Below, piece after piece: positions 9,624 through 18,123 of a stretch of DNA of 64,000 nt. This DNA is from Reyranella sp. (lineage in GTDB: Bacteria > Pseudomonadota > Alphaproteobacteria > Reyranellales > Reyranellaceae): NCBI RefSeq assembly GCF_030651995.1, contig NZ_JAUSBN010000071.1:54133-118132 (forward strand), read 5' to 3'. Both the position numbers and the translations under genes were made by a program. Within the stretch, counting starts at the first letter, position 1. Every line of letters starts with the position of its first letter. The notes below the pieces were generated by a model. That model saw nothing but the letters and a program-made list of their open reading frames with translations. It was not told the origin of the DNA and searched no databases.

Positions 9624-9666
9624 TGCGGGGGTCCGGTTTTTGGCTATGTTCGCGCACCGTAATAGC

Positions 9667-10773
9667 ATGAATGAGCCCGGCTTGAAGCCTGACGCCCCCG
9701 GCCACAATCGGCCCCCCCTCACCTACAAGGACGCCGGCGTCGACATCGACGCGGGCGACGACCTGGTCGAGCACATCAAGCCGTTGGCCAGGAGCACCAA
9801 CCGCCCCGGCGTGATGGGCGGGCTGGGCGGCTTCGGCGGGCTGTTCGACCTCAAGGCGGCCGGCTTCACCGATCCGATCCTGGTTTCCGGCACCGATGGC
9901 GTCGGCACCAAGCTCAAGGTCGCGATCGAAGCGGCCGTACCGGACACGGTCGGCATCGACCTCGTGGCGATGTGCGTCAACGACATCGTGGTACAGGGCG
10001 CCGAGCCGCTGTTCTTCCTCGACTACTATGCCAGCGGCCGCCTCGACGTCGATGTCGGACGACGCCTCGTCGCCGGCATCGCCGAAGGCTGCCGCCGCGC
10101 GGGGTGCGCGCTGGTTGGCGGCGAGACCGCGGAGATGCCCGGCATGTATGCCGACGGCGACTACGATCTCGCGGGCTTCACCGTCGGCGCGGCCGAACGC
10201 AACGCCCTGCTGCCCCGCACCGACATTGCGCCCGGCGACGTCATCCTCGGCCTCGCGTCGAGCGGCCCGCACTCCAACGGCTATTCGCTGGTGCGCCGTA
10301 TCGTCGAGCGCAGCGGCCTGAAATACGCCGACCGCGCCCCCTTCGCCGACGCGACGCTGGGCGAGGCCCTGCTCGAGCCGACGCGCATCTATGTGAAGCA
10401 GCTCCTTCAGGTGATCCGGACCACTGGCGCGATCAAGGGCCTCGCCCACATCACCGGCGGCGGTTTGCCCGGCAACGTACCGCGCTGCCTCCCCGACGGG
10501 ACGCGTGCCCGCCTCGACGCCCGCCAGTGGACACCGCCGCGCGTCTTCCAGTGGCTGCGCGACGTGGGCCAGGTCCCGACCGACGACATGCTGCGGACCT
10601 TCAACTGCGGCCTGGGCATGATCGTGGTCGTCGCGAAGGACGATGCCGCGCGCGTCGCCCAGGCGCTGACGGAATCCGGCGAGACGGTGAGCGAGATCGG
10701 CGTGATCGAGAAGGCGCCGACCGACGAGGCCGACTGCGTCGTCGACCATGCCGAGAGCCTATGGCGAAGCTGA
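9667..10773 (+). CDS. purM: Phosphoribosylformylglycinamidine cyclo-ligase
   Basis: AIR synthetase, the fifth step of de novo purine synthesis. The protein of 368 residues opens with YKDAGVDIDAGDDLV, continues with GGLGGFGGLFDL and the ATP-binding SGTDGVGTKLKVA, and contains GGETAEMPGMY. All are purM signatures. The ATG at 9667 is preferred over longer in-frame starts (from 9343), which only shadow the divergent DUF2066 gene. The 3' end overlaps purN by 13 bp, so the two enzymes are co-translated. Confidence 0.96.
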   Translation: MNEPGLKPDAPGHNRPPLTYKDAGVDIDAGDDLVEHIKPLARSTNRPGVMGGLGGFGGLFDLKAAGFTDPILVSGTDGVGTKLKVAIEAAVPDTVGIDLVAMCVNDIVVQGAEPLFFLDYYASGRLDVDVGRRLVAGIAEGCRRAGCALVGGETAEMPGMYADGDYDLAGFTVGAAERNALLPRTDIAPGDVILGLASSGPHSNGYSLVRRIVERSGLKYADRAPFADATLGEALLEPTRIYVKQLLQVIRTTGAIKGLAHITGGGLPGNVPRCLPDGTRARLDARQWTPPRVFQWLRDVGQVPTDDMLRTFNCGLGMIVVVAKDDAARVAQALTESGETVSEIGVIEKAPTDEADCVVDHAESLWRS

Positions 10774-11411
10774 AGGTCGGAGTTCTCATCTCCGGCCGCG
10801 GCACCAACCTGGCCGCGCTGATCGACGCCGCGAAGGCTCCCGACTATCCGGCCGAGATCGGTTGCGTCGTGAGCAACAGGGAAATCGCGCCGGGACTGGC
10901 GATCGCCACGGCAGCCGGCATCCCCACGGCCATTGTCTCCCACCGCGACCACCCCGATCGCGAAACCTTCGACCGCGCCGTCGCCGCCGAACTCGAGCGG
11001 CACGGTGTCGAACTGGTCGTCCTGGCCGGTTTCATGCGCATTTTCAGCCCGTGGTTCCCTACCCGCTGGAAAGACCGGCTGATAAACATCCACCCGTCCC
11101 TGCTGCCGGCTTTCAAGGGCCTGCATGTGCAACGCCAGGCGCTGGAGGCCGGGGTCCGGGTGAGCGGCTGCACCGCCCACCTGGTGACTCCGGATCTCGA
11201 TTCGGGCCCGATCATCGCCCAGGCCGCGGTCCCGGTCCTGGCCGACGACACCGAGGAAACCCTTGCGGCGCGCATCCTGCGCCAGGAACATCGTCTCTAC
11301 CCGCTGGTCGTGCGCTGGTTCGGCGAAGGCCGGATCGCGATCGACGGTGACAAGATTGCGGTCACGGGCGTCGCCTGCGACGCCACGCTGCTCTTTTCCC
11401 GAGAAACCTAG
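10761..11411 (+). CDS. purN: Phosphoribosylglycinamide formyltransferase 1
   Basis: Transfers the formyl group of 10-formyl-THF to GAR in purine synthesis. The 216-residue protein has the N-terminal VLISGRGTNLAALIDA phosphate site, the catalytic Asn and His in NIHPSLLPAFKG and the catalytic Asp in LDSGPII. The start codon lies within the last codons of purM, giving a 13-bp overlap. Confidence 0.96.
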   Translation: MAKLKVGVLISGRGTNLAALIDAAKAPDYPAEIGCVVSNREIAPGLAIATAAGIPTAIVSHRDHPDRETFDRAVAAELERHGVELVVLAGFMRIFSPWFPTRWKDRLINIHPSLLPAFKGLHVQRQALEAGVRVSGCTAHLVTPDLDSGPIIAQAAVPVLADDTEETLAARILRQEHRLYPLVVRWFGEGRIAIDGDKIAVTGVACDATLLFSRET

Positions 11412-11452
11412 TCCGATATAAGATCGCCAACGTTTTCAAGCGGGGAAGAGAT

Positions 11453-11656
11453 ATGGCTGAAGCAAAGGATGATTACCCGGCTCACGCGGCGACCTATTCC
11501 GCGTTCAGCAAGCTGATGACGTTCACGCTCCTCTGGATCATCGTTCTTCTGGTGGCGATGGCCCTCGGCCTGATCGCGCACCTGCCGCTGCTGGGCCTCG
11601 TTGTGGGCATCGGCGGCTCGATCGCCCTCCTGATCGGCTTTGCCGTCCTGGGCTGA
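11453..11656 (+). CDS. aa3-type cytochrome c oxidase subunit IV
   Basis: A 67-residue single-pass (possibly hairpin) membrane protein. The soluble N-terminus DYPAHAATYSAFSKL matches the YxxHxxTYxxF signature of the small bacterial aa3 oxidase subunit IV (COX4_pro_2), followed by two hydrophobic stretches. A good GGGGAAGAG ribosome-binding site precedes the ATG. The gene stands alone here, away from the catalytic oxidase subunits, and is followed by a strong terminator. Confidence 0.85.
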   Translation: MAEAKDDYPAHAATYSAFSKLMTFTLLWIIVLLVAMALGLIAHLPLLGLVVGIGGSIALLIGFAVLG

Positions 11657-11682
11657 CGCTCCGGGCAGAAACCTTCCAAAAG

Positions 11683-11710
11683 AAAAGCGGCCCGATTGGG
11701 CCGCTTTTTT
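11683..11710 (+). terminator. Intrinsic terminator after the oxidase subunit IV gene
   Basis: Perfect 11-bp stem (AAAAGCGGCCC pairing with GGGCCGCTTTT) with a four-base GATT loop, ending in a run of T. The A-run on the left arm means it can also work for ndk arriving from the other strand. It is the clearest intrinsic terminator at a convergent junction in this window. Confidence 0.92.
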
Positions 11711-11729
11711 CGTTCCGGTACGCCTCGCG

Positions 11730-12152
11730 TCAGCCGACGATCTCGGAGCCCGCGAAGAAGTAGGCAATCTCGATCGCGGCGTTTTCGGGCGAGTCCGAGC
11801 CATGCACCGAATTGGCTTCGATCGACTCGGCGAAGTCCTTGCGGATCGTGCCGGCGTCGGCGTTGGCCGGGTTGGTGGCGCCCATGATCTCGCGGTTCTT
11901 GGCGACGGCGTTCTCGCCTTCCAGGACCTGAACCACGACCGGACCCGAGGTCATGAAGGTGCACAGGTCGTTGAAGAACGGACGGGCCTTGTGGACGCCG
12001 TAGAACTGCTCGGCCTGCTGGCGGCTCATCTGGATGCGCTTCTGGGCGACGATGCGCAGGCCCTTCTCCTCGAACCGGGCGTTGATCTTGCCGGTCAGGT
12101 TCCGGCGGGTCGCATCCGGCTTGATGATCGAGAAAGTACGTTCGACGGCCAT
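11730..12152 (-). CDS. ndk: Nucleoside diphosphate kinase
   Basis: Balances NTP/dNTP pools by phosphate transfer through a histidine intermediate. The 140-residue protein begins MAVERTFSIIKPDA, and the catalytic histidine is in SVHGSDSPENAAIEI (consensus NxxHGSDS). A GAGGGA Shine-Dalgarno sequence six bases before the ATG at 12152 fixes the start. The frame stays open upstream to 13739 only as an antisense shadow of the ABC-F gene. Confidence 0.96.
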   Translation of the reverse strand: MAVERTFSIIKPDATRRNLTGKINARFEEKGLRIVAQKRIQMSRQQAEQFYGVHKARPFFNDLCTFMTSGPVVVQVLEGENAVAKNREIMGATNPANADAGTIRKDFAESIEANSVHGSDSPENAAIEIAYFFAGSEIVG

Positions 12153-12278
12153 GAATTCCCTCGTGGAGGCAGTGATTTCAATGCTTGGGCGCGCCTTATA
12201 GACGCGGGGTTTGGACCCGGCAAGCGCGGCCATTGAGCTTGGTTTGCGGCCAAATCGCATGGTAAATGCCCGCCGCTC

Positions 12279-14156
12279 ATGCTCCACATCAGTGACATCT
12301 CCTTTCGCCACGGCGAGCGGGTGCTCTTCGACCGCGCCTCGGCGGCCTTTTCGGACGGCTGGAAGGTCGGTCTCGTCGGCCGCAACGGCGCCGGCAAGTC
12401 GACGCTGCTGCGCCTGATCCAGGGCCAGATCGAGGCCGACAGCGGCGAGATCAACCTGATGGGCCGCACCCGCGTCGGCTCGGTGCCGCAGGACCCGCCC
12501 GGCGGCGATATCTCCGTAATCGACGCCGTGCTGGCGGCCGACGTCGAGCGCAGCGCGCTGCTGGCCGAGGATGCGACCTGCCAGGACGGCGTGCGCCTCG
12601 CCGAGATTCATGCCCGTCTCGAGGAAATCGGCGCGGCGGCTGCCCCTTCGCGGGCGGCGTCGATCCTGAACGGCCTGGGTTTCGACAACGAGAAGCAGTC
12701 CCGCCCCTGCGGCGAGTTCTCCGGCGGCTGGCGCATGCGCGTGGCGCTGGCCGGCACGCTGTTCAGCAGCCCGGACCTCCTCATCCTCGACGAGCCCTCG
12801 AACCACCTCGACGTCGAGGCGATGATCTGGCTCACCGAATATCTGAAGCGCTTCCGCAACACCGTCCTGATGGTGAGCCACGACCGCGACCTGCTGAACG
12901 ACGTGTGCGACCACATCGTGCACATCGACCAGCAGAAGCTCGTCGCCTACACCGGCAACTACGACTTCTTCGAGCGCACCCGCGCCGAACGCCTCGCCAA
13001 TGACGCCGCCCAACAGGCCAAGGTCGCCGCGCAGCGCAAGCACATGCAGGCCTTCGTCGACCGCTTCAAGGCCAAGGCCAGCAAGGCGCGTCAGGCCCAG
13101 TCGCGCATGAAGATGATCGAGAAGCTGGGACCGGTCGCGTCGGTGCCGATCGACGAGCGCATCTCGTTCAACTTCCCCTCGCCCGAGATCCTCGCCTCGC
13201 CGATCGAGACGCTGGACGACGTCTCCGTCGGCTACCCCGACGGGCCGCTGGTGCTGCGCAACCTCGACCTGCGCATCGACATGGAGGACCGGATCGCCCT
13301 GCTGGGCCAGAACGGTAACGGCAAGTCGACCTTCATCCGCCTGATCTCGCAGCGGCTCGAGCCGCGCGAAGGCCAGATGAAGAAGACGCCAAAGCTGCGC
13401 GTCGGATACTTCTCGCAGGATCAGGAGGAGAGCCTCGACTACGAGGGGACGCCGTTCGACCACATGAACCGCGCCCTCGGTCCCGGCGCAGGAGAGGCCA
13501 AGGTCCGTGCCCAGCTCGGCCGTTTCGGCTTCTCGCGCGACCGCGCCACGCTCAAGGTCGGGGTCATGTCCGGCGGCGAGAAGACCCGCCTGCTGCTGGC
13601 GCTCGCCACGCGCAACGCCCCGCACCTGCTGCTGCTCGACGAGCCGACCAACCATCTCGACATGGATGCGCGCGCCTCGCTGGTCGACGCCATCAACGAC
13701 TTCGAAGGCGCGGTCGTGCTGGTGAGCCACGACACGCATCTGGTGAAGATGGTCGCCGACGCTTTGTGGGTGGTCCAGAACGGCACGGTGAAGCCGTTCG
13801 ACGGCGACATCGACGAGTATCAGGCCAAGCTCCTGAAGGAGCGCGGAGCGCGGCCGCCCAAGGCCGAAAAGGCGGCCGATGCCGGCAGCAAGAAGGACCA
13901 GCGCAAGGCGGCCGCCGACAACCGCAGCAACAAGGCCCCGCTGAAGAAGGCGGTCGACAGTGCCGAGAAGATGCTGGCCCGCCTCACCGAACAGCTGAAC
14001 GGAGTGCTCGCGAAACTGGCCGATCCCGCGATCTATGCCGGCCCCGCCAGCGTCGTCACGGAACTCCAGAAGGAAAAGGCCCGCCTCGAACGCGAGGTGG
14101 AGAACGCCGAGAGGCGCTGGTTGACCGCCCAGGAAGCGCTGGAAGCGGCCGCCTGA
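12279..14156 (+). CDS. ABC-F family ATPase (YheS/Uup-like)
   Basis: Soluble protein of 625 residues with two ABC domains and no membrane segment, the ABC-F architecture associated with ribosomal E-site action. Walker A motifs are GRNGAGKST and GQNGNGKST, signatures FSGGWRMR and MSGGEKTR, and Walker B motifs LLILDEPSNHLD and LLLLDEPTNHLD. The linker between the domains is helical and basic. The C-terminal ~100 residues (from about 520) are lysine/alanine-rich and coiled-coil-like, as in Uup or YheS. The N-terminus resembles YheS. The stop is 3 bp from the convergent MFS gene. Confidence 0.9.
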   Translation: MLHISDISFRHGERVLFDRASAAFSDGWKVGLVGRNGAGKSTLLRLIQGQIEADSGEINLMGRTRVGSVPQDPPGGDISVIDAVLAADVERSALLAEDATCQDGVRLAEIHARLEEIGAAAAPSRAASILNGLGFDNEKQSRPCGEFSGGWRMRVALAGTLFSSPDLLILDEPSNHLDVEAMIWLTEYLKRFRNTVLMVSHDRDLLNDVCDHIVHIDQQKLVAYTGNYDFFERTRAERLANDAAQQAKVAAQRKHMQAFVDRFKAKASKARQAQSRMKMIEKLGPVASVPIDERISFNFPSPEILASPIETLDDVSVGYPDGPLVLRNLDLRIDMEDRIALLGQNGNGKSTFIRLISQRLEPREGQMKKTPKLRVGYFSQDQEESLDYEGTPFDHMNRALGPGAGEAKVRAQLGRFGFSRDRATLKVGVMSGGEKTRLLLALATRNAPHLLLLDEPTNHLDMDARASLVDAINDFEGAVVLVSHDTHLVKMVADALWVVQNGTVKPFDGDIDEYQAKLLKERGARPPKAEKAADAGSKKDQRKAAADNRSNKAPLKKAVDSAEKMLARLTEQLNGVLAKLADPAIYAGPASVVTELQKEKARLEREVENAERRWLTAQEALEAAA

Positions 14157-14159
14157 CCT

Positions 14160-15389
14160 CTACTCGGCTACGGCCGGGTAGGCCGGCCTGCGGGCGCTGC
14201 TGTTCCGGATCAGCATTACCATGCCGGCATTGAACGTGTAGAGCCCGACGGCGATCCAGAATATCACCGCCGGCAGGCCGCTGTTCATCAGCACGCCGAA
14301 CAGCGGCGGCGCCACGAACGAGCCGATATCGAGGCCCGAATAGACGAAGCCGAAGACCTTGCCCGAAGCGCCGGGAGGCGTCGCATTGCGCACGATCATG
14401 TCGCGCGAAGGATTGGTGATGCCGCCGGCGGCCCCCGCCAACGCCAGCAGGACCGGCAGCAAGGTCGGTGGCACGGTCTGGGTGGCGATCGGGACAGTGA
14501 GGCAGGCCGCCGCCAGGAGGCCAAACGCCGCCACCAGATCGTGCCGGCGCACACGGTCGGCGAAATAGCCGCCCACCAGGATACCCGCGGCCGAGCCGGC
14601 GATGAACACGATCAGGCAGAAGGCGGCATAGTTCTCCGTGACGCCGAACATGCTGCTCCAGGCCGGCACCGCAAACTGCTGGATGCCGACCGTGTTGGCG
14701 GCGATCAGCGCGAAGTAAGCGAGGCAGAGCAGCAGCGCCGGCTGCAGGAACAGCGCCAGCCCCGGCCTGCCGCCGGCCAGCGCGGCGGCCGCACGCACCT
14801 TGACCCTGTGATCGACCAACTGCTCACGATGAACGAAGACCAGTCCCGACAGTATGATTCCGGGCAACGCGCCGATCAGTGCCGCCCCCACCCAGCCGAA
14901 CATGCTGTCGAGGAAATACATCACTGGCGCCGCCGCCCAGCCGAGCGATCCGCCGAGCCCGTGGATGCTGAAGGCGCGGCCCAGCCGGTTGGCGTTCACC
15001 GACGAGTTCAGCAGCGCGAAGTCTGCCGGATGAAAGACCGAATTGCCCAGCCCCGCGATGACCGCGATACCGGCGAAGCCCAGGAAGGAATGCGCGACCG
15101 AGATGCAGGCCAGGCCAAGCCCGACGACGAGAAGACCGCCGGCGAGGATCGGCCGGGCGCCGAAACGGTCCACCGCGAAGCCGGCTGCCGTCTGCGCCAC
15201 TCCGGAGACCCCATAGAAGATGCCAGCCAGCAGGCCGACGTCGGCGTAACTCAGACCCGCTTCCTGACGGACGATCAGCAACATGGTCGCAAAGGCGAGT
15301 TGGTAGTAGTGGCTCACCCCATGGGCGACGCCGATCAGGCTGATCACCCTGAAATCATGCTGAAGCGGCGGTACGGTGGCAGCAGCCAT
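14160..15389 (-). CDS. MFS transporter
   Basis: Major facilitator of 409 residues with about 12 hydrophobic segments. The ATG at 15389 precedes MAAATVPPLQHDFRVISLIG; longer in-frame starts (to 15527) would overlap the divergent cyclase gene. A conserved-looking loop AVDRFGARPILAGG follows TM2-3 (MFS motif A region). GNSVFHPADFAL resembles the fosmidomycin-resistance (Fsr) branch, but the substrate is unknown. The gene tail abuts the ABC-F gene. Confidence 0.85.
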   Translation of the reverse strand: MAAATVPPLQHDFRVISLIGVAHGVSHYYQLAFATMLLIVRQEAGLSYADVGLLAGIFYGVSGVAQTAAGFAVDRFGARPILAGGLLVVGLGLACISVAHSFLGFAGIAVIAGLGNSVFHPADFALLNSSVNANRLGRAFSIHGLGGSLGWAAAPVMYFLDSMFGWVGAALIGALPGIILSGLVFVHREQLVDHRVKVRAAAALAGGRPGLALFLQPALLLCLAYFALIAANTVGIQQFAVPAWSSMFGVTENYAAFCLIVFIAGSAAGILVGGYFADRVRRHDLVAAFGLLAAACLTVPIATQTVPPTLLPVLLALAGAAGGITNPSRDMIVRNATPPGASGKVFGFVYSGLDIGSFVAPPLFGVLMNSGLPAVIFWIAVGLYTFNAGMVMLIRNSSARRPAYPAVAE

Positions 15390-15525
15390 GGGAACCTCGT
15401 CCCGATCATCATAGGCGATCCGCATCGCGGACGTTTGCGGAAATGCGCGGGGGAGCCATGCGCATGTGATGACGTGCTGCGGCGGCCCTTGTAGTGTCCC
15501 CGCCGGCAAGAGGGAGAAACGCATC

Positions 15526-16563
15526 ATGAAGCGCTGGAAGCATCGCCCCGAAGGTTCGACCTGGGGAGACTGGGGCGACGACGATCAGCTCGGCCGCCTC
15601 AACCTGATCACGCCGAAGAAGGTGCTCGAGGGCATCGCCGAGGTGAAGGAAGGCATATCGTTCTGTCTCAGTCTGCCGCTGGACTTTCCGGGTGGCAACG
15701 TCCTGAACCCCCGCCGCCTGCCGCCCGTCCTGTCGCCCACCGGCGACGAGAATGGCTGGCGCTTCAACTTCCTGACCAACAGCCTCAACCCGCAATTCGT
15801 CGACGTGGCGAGCGACGACCGGGTGATCCTGACTCTGCAGTACTCGACCCAGTGGGACACGCTGGCCCATGTCGGCGGCATGTTCGACGCCGATGGCGAC
15901 GGCGTGCCCGAGCCTCTCTACTACAATGGATTCAAGGCCGGTTCCGACGTGGTCGGGCCGCAGCCCGACGCCGGCCGCGACGGCTGCGGTCACCTGTCCT
16001 ACGCCCACAAGCTCGGCGTGGAGAACATGGCGGCCAAGGCGATCCAGGGCCGCGCCGTGCTGGTCGACCTGGAGAAGCACTATGGCCGCGACCACAAATA
16101 TGTGAGCTACGACGACTTCAAGCGCGTGCTCGACGCCGACAAGGTGGTGGTCGAACCCGGCGACATGCTGCTGCTGTACACGGGCTTCACCGACGAGATC
16201 GTGAAGATGAACAAGAACGTCGACCCGGCGCGCGCGCATGCGATGTGCTGCGTGCTCGACGGTCGCGACAAGCGCCTGCTGCAGTGGATAACCGACAGCC
16301 AGATCTCGGCGTTGATCGCCGACAACTATGGCGTCGAGGCCGTGCCGGCGAAGCCCGGCCCCGAGAAGGCCGACCACCCGTCGCTGCCGCTCCACAACCA
16401 CTGCCTGTTCAAGCTGGGGCTCAATCTCGGCGAGATCTGGTGGCTGAAGGATCTGGCGCTCTGGCTGCGCGACAGCAAGCGCTCGCGCTTCCTGCTGACG
16501 GCGCCGCCGCTCCGCCTTCCCGGCGCGGTCGGCTCGCCCGCGACTCCCGTGGCAACGGTCTGA
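15526..16563 (+). CDS. Cyclase/kynurenine formamidase-like hydrolase
   Basis: Metal-dependent hydrolase of the cyclase family (PF04199 type), 345 residues. The central STQWDTLAHVGGMFD carries the Q-W-D-x3-H metal-binding pattern. The N-terminal GDWGDDDQLGRLNLITP is typical of bacterial members acting on small amides, lactones or N-formyl compounds, but the substrate cannot be predicted. The start at 15526 has AAGAGGGAG about 10 bases upstream. A methyltransferase gene follows after 13 bp. Confidence 0.82.
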   Translation: MKRWKHRPEGSTWGDWGDDDQLGRLNLITPKKVLEGIAEVKEGISFCLSLPLDFPGGNVLNPRRLPPVLSPTGDENGWRFNFLTNSLNPQFVDVASDDRVILTLQYSTQWDTLAHVGGMFDADGDGVPEPLYYNGFKAGSDVVGPQPDAGRDGCGHLSYAHKLGVENMAAKAIQGRAVLVDLEKHYGRDHKYVSYDDFKRVLDADKVVVEPGDMLLLYTGFTDEIVKMNKNVDPARAHAMCCVLDGRDKRLLQWITDSQISALIADNYGVEAVPAKPGPEKADHPSLPLHNHCLFKLGLNLGEIWWLKDLALWLRDSKRSRFLLTAPPLRLPGAVGSPATPVATV

Positions 16564-16576
16564 GGCCGGCATCGCG

Positions 16577-17662
16577 ATGTCGTTCCCGGCGTTCGTCGCC
16601 CGAGGGCTGAAGGCGGAACGGTTCGCGCTCCTGGATATCGGCTGCTCCGGCGGCCTCGATCCGAAGTGGCGCGCCTTCGGCGACCGGCTGAAGGCGCTGG
16701 GCATCGACGCCAGCGACAGCGAATGCCGGCGGCTCGCTGCGGAGGAACGCAATCCCGACGTGTCCTACGTGGCGGCCTTCGTGAGCCCCCGCGCCGACCA
16801 GCCGATCGACCTGTCGGCCGGTCCGGCGGCGCCGCTGATCATGATGATGCGCGATCGCATGAGCTTCATGCGCACGCGCGCGATCCGCGACGCGAAGCTC
16901 CGGACGGCCTCCACCGAGGAGCAGCTTCGGCACAATGCCTGGGAACTGACCGGGCTCGCGGATCCGGCGAAGCCCGTGGTGGTGCCCGACCTGCTCGCGG
17001 CGCGCGGCTGGACCGACCTCGACTACATGAAGATCGACACCGACGGCATCGACTGGCAGATCCTTCAAAGCTTCGAGGGGCGCCTGCCGGCGAACCTGCT
17101 GGCCGTGCAGATGGAGGTGAACTTCGTGGGCGACGGTGCTCCCGACGAGCATTCCTTCCACAACACCGACCGCTTCATGCGCCGCCACGGTTTCGATCTG
17201 TTCCGACTGGACGTGCGCACCTATTCCTCGCGGGCTCTGCCGGCCCGGTACGTGTGGCCAACCCCGGCCGAGACGCATTCCGGTCGCCCCTTCCAGGGCG
17301 AAGCCTACTACGCGCTCGATCTTCTGGGTCCCAACGGTCCGGCAAGGCTTGCGGGCCTCAACGCCGAGAAAGTGGCCAAGCTGGCGGCGATCCTGTCGGC
17401 CTGGGACGTGCCCGATGCCGCCGCCGAACTTCTGCTCGGCTGCCGCGACAGGCTGAAGCCCGTCATCGACGTCGATCACGGGCTGGACATCCTCGCGGGC
17501 CAGGCCCAGGGCGACCGCGCCCGGCCGCTCGACTATCGAAGCTACATGGCCCGCTTCGAGTCCGATCCGCCGGACTTCTACCGGCCCGAAGGTCCGATCC
17601 CCCTGCGCGAGCGTCTCGCCGCGGCCTGGCAGGCCTATCTGAGGCCGCGCGACAGGCGTTAG
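16577..17662 (+). CDS. FkbM-like methyltransferase
   Basis: Protein of 361 residues with an AdoMet-binding start (ALLDIGCSGGLDPKW, residues 17-31) and a later YMKIDTDGIDWQIL segment matching the FkbM lKiDvEGaE motif. The central region and C-terminal ~100 residues are family-specific extensions. FkbM-type enzymes O-methylate sugars or polyketides; a role in surface-sugar methylation is plausible given the glycan region downstream but is an inference. One base separates its stop from the convergent holC. Confidence 0.7.
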   Translation: MSFPAFVARGLKAERFALLDIGCSGGLDPKWRAFGDRLKALGIDASDSECRRLAAEERNPDVSYVAAFVSPRADQPIDLSAGPAAPLIMMMRDRMSFMRTRAIRDAKLRTASTEEQLRHNAWELTGLADPAKPVVVPDLLAARGWTDLDYMKIDTDGIDWQILQSFEGRLPANLLAVQMEVNFVGDGAPDEHSFHNTDRFMRRHGFDLFRLDVRTYSSRALPARYVWPTPAETHSGRPFQGEAYYALDLLGPNGPARLAGLNAEKVAKLAAILSAWDVPDAAAELLLGCRDRLKPVIDVDHGLDILAGQAQGDRARPLDYRSYMARFESDPPDFYRPEGPIPLRERLAAAWQAYLRPRDRR

Positions 17663-17663
17663 C

Positions 17664-18116
17664 TCAAGCCTTCTTCTCCCAGCCGCCCGTATCGGTCTGC
17701 TGCCAATAGGCCAGGGTGTGGCCCGCGGTCTTGTAGGTCTTCCACCGATCGCGCGCGTCGGCGACGGCCGTGTCGTCCCGGCCATCAAACAGTTCGAAGC
17801 AGCGCTTGTAGTCGCCGACCTTCTCCGACTTCGCCCGGTCGGCGACGAACAGGAAATTCGCGCCGTTCGGGTTCTCGTCGAGATGCGTCAGCCAGACGAG
17901 CTGGCGATCGGCCTCGCCATCGCGTGCCGCACCGTGCGGCAGGAACCCGTCCGGATCGTAGACCCAGAGATGGGTATTCAACGCATCCACCCGCTCCGGC
18001 GAACCGAGCAACACAACCGCCCGCTCCCCCGCCTGCAACGTCTTGGTCAGCAGGCGCGGCAGCGTGTCTTCCAGGGACGATCGGGTCAGATGGTAGAAGT
18101 TGACCTCGGTCGCCAT
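17664..18116 (-). CDS. holC: DNA polymerase III subunit chi
   Basis: Clamp-loader accessory subunit that bridges to SSB, 150 residues. The N-terminus EVNFYHLTRSSLEDTLPRLL and the internal GERAVVLLGSPERVDALNTHLW are chi signatures, as is the FDGRDDTAVADARDRWK segment. The start lies 7 bp downstream of the pepA stop, giving the widespread pepA-holC pair. Confidence 0.93.
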   Translation of the reverse strand: MATEVNFYHLTRSSLEDTLPRLLTKTLQAGERAVVLLGSPERVDALNTHLWVYDPDGFLPHGAARDGEADRQLVWLTHLDENPNGANFLFVADRAKSEKVGDYKRCFELFDGRDDTAVADARDRWKTYKTAGHTLAYWQQTDTGGWEKKA

Positions 18117-18123
18117 CGGCGGA

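Noticed and set aside
7497..9662. 721-residue frame on the + strand opposite perM and the DUF2066 gene
   Set aside because: Composition is Arg/His/Gln-rich with no family motif and it lies wholly antisense to two well-supported genes; GC-rich third positions keep such frames open.
12153..13739. Upstream extension of the ndk frame
   Set aside because: It is antisense to the ABC-F gene; ndk has its own Shine-Dalgarno sequence and N-terminus at 12152.
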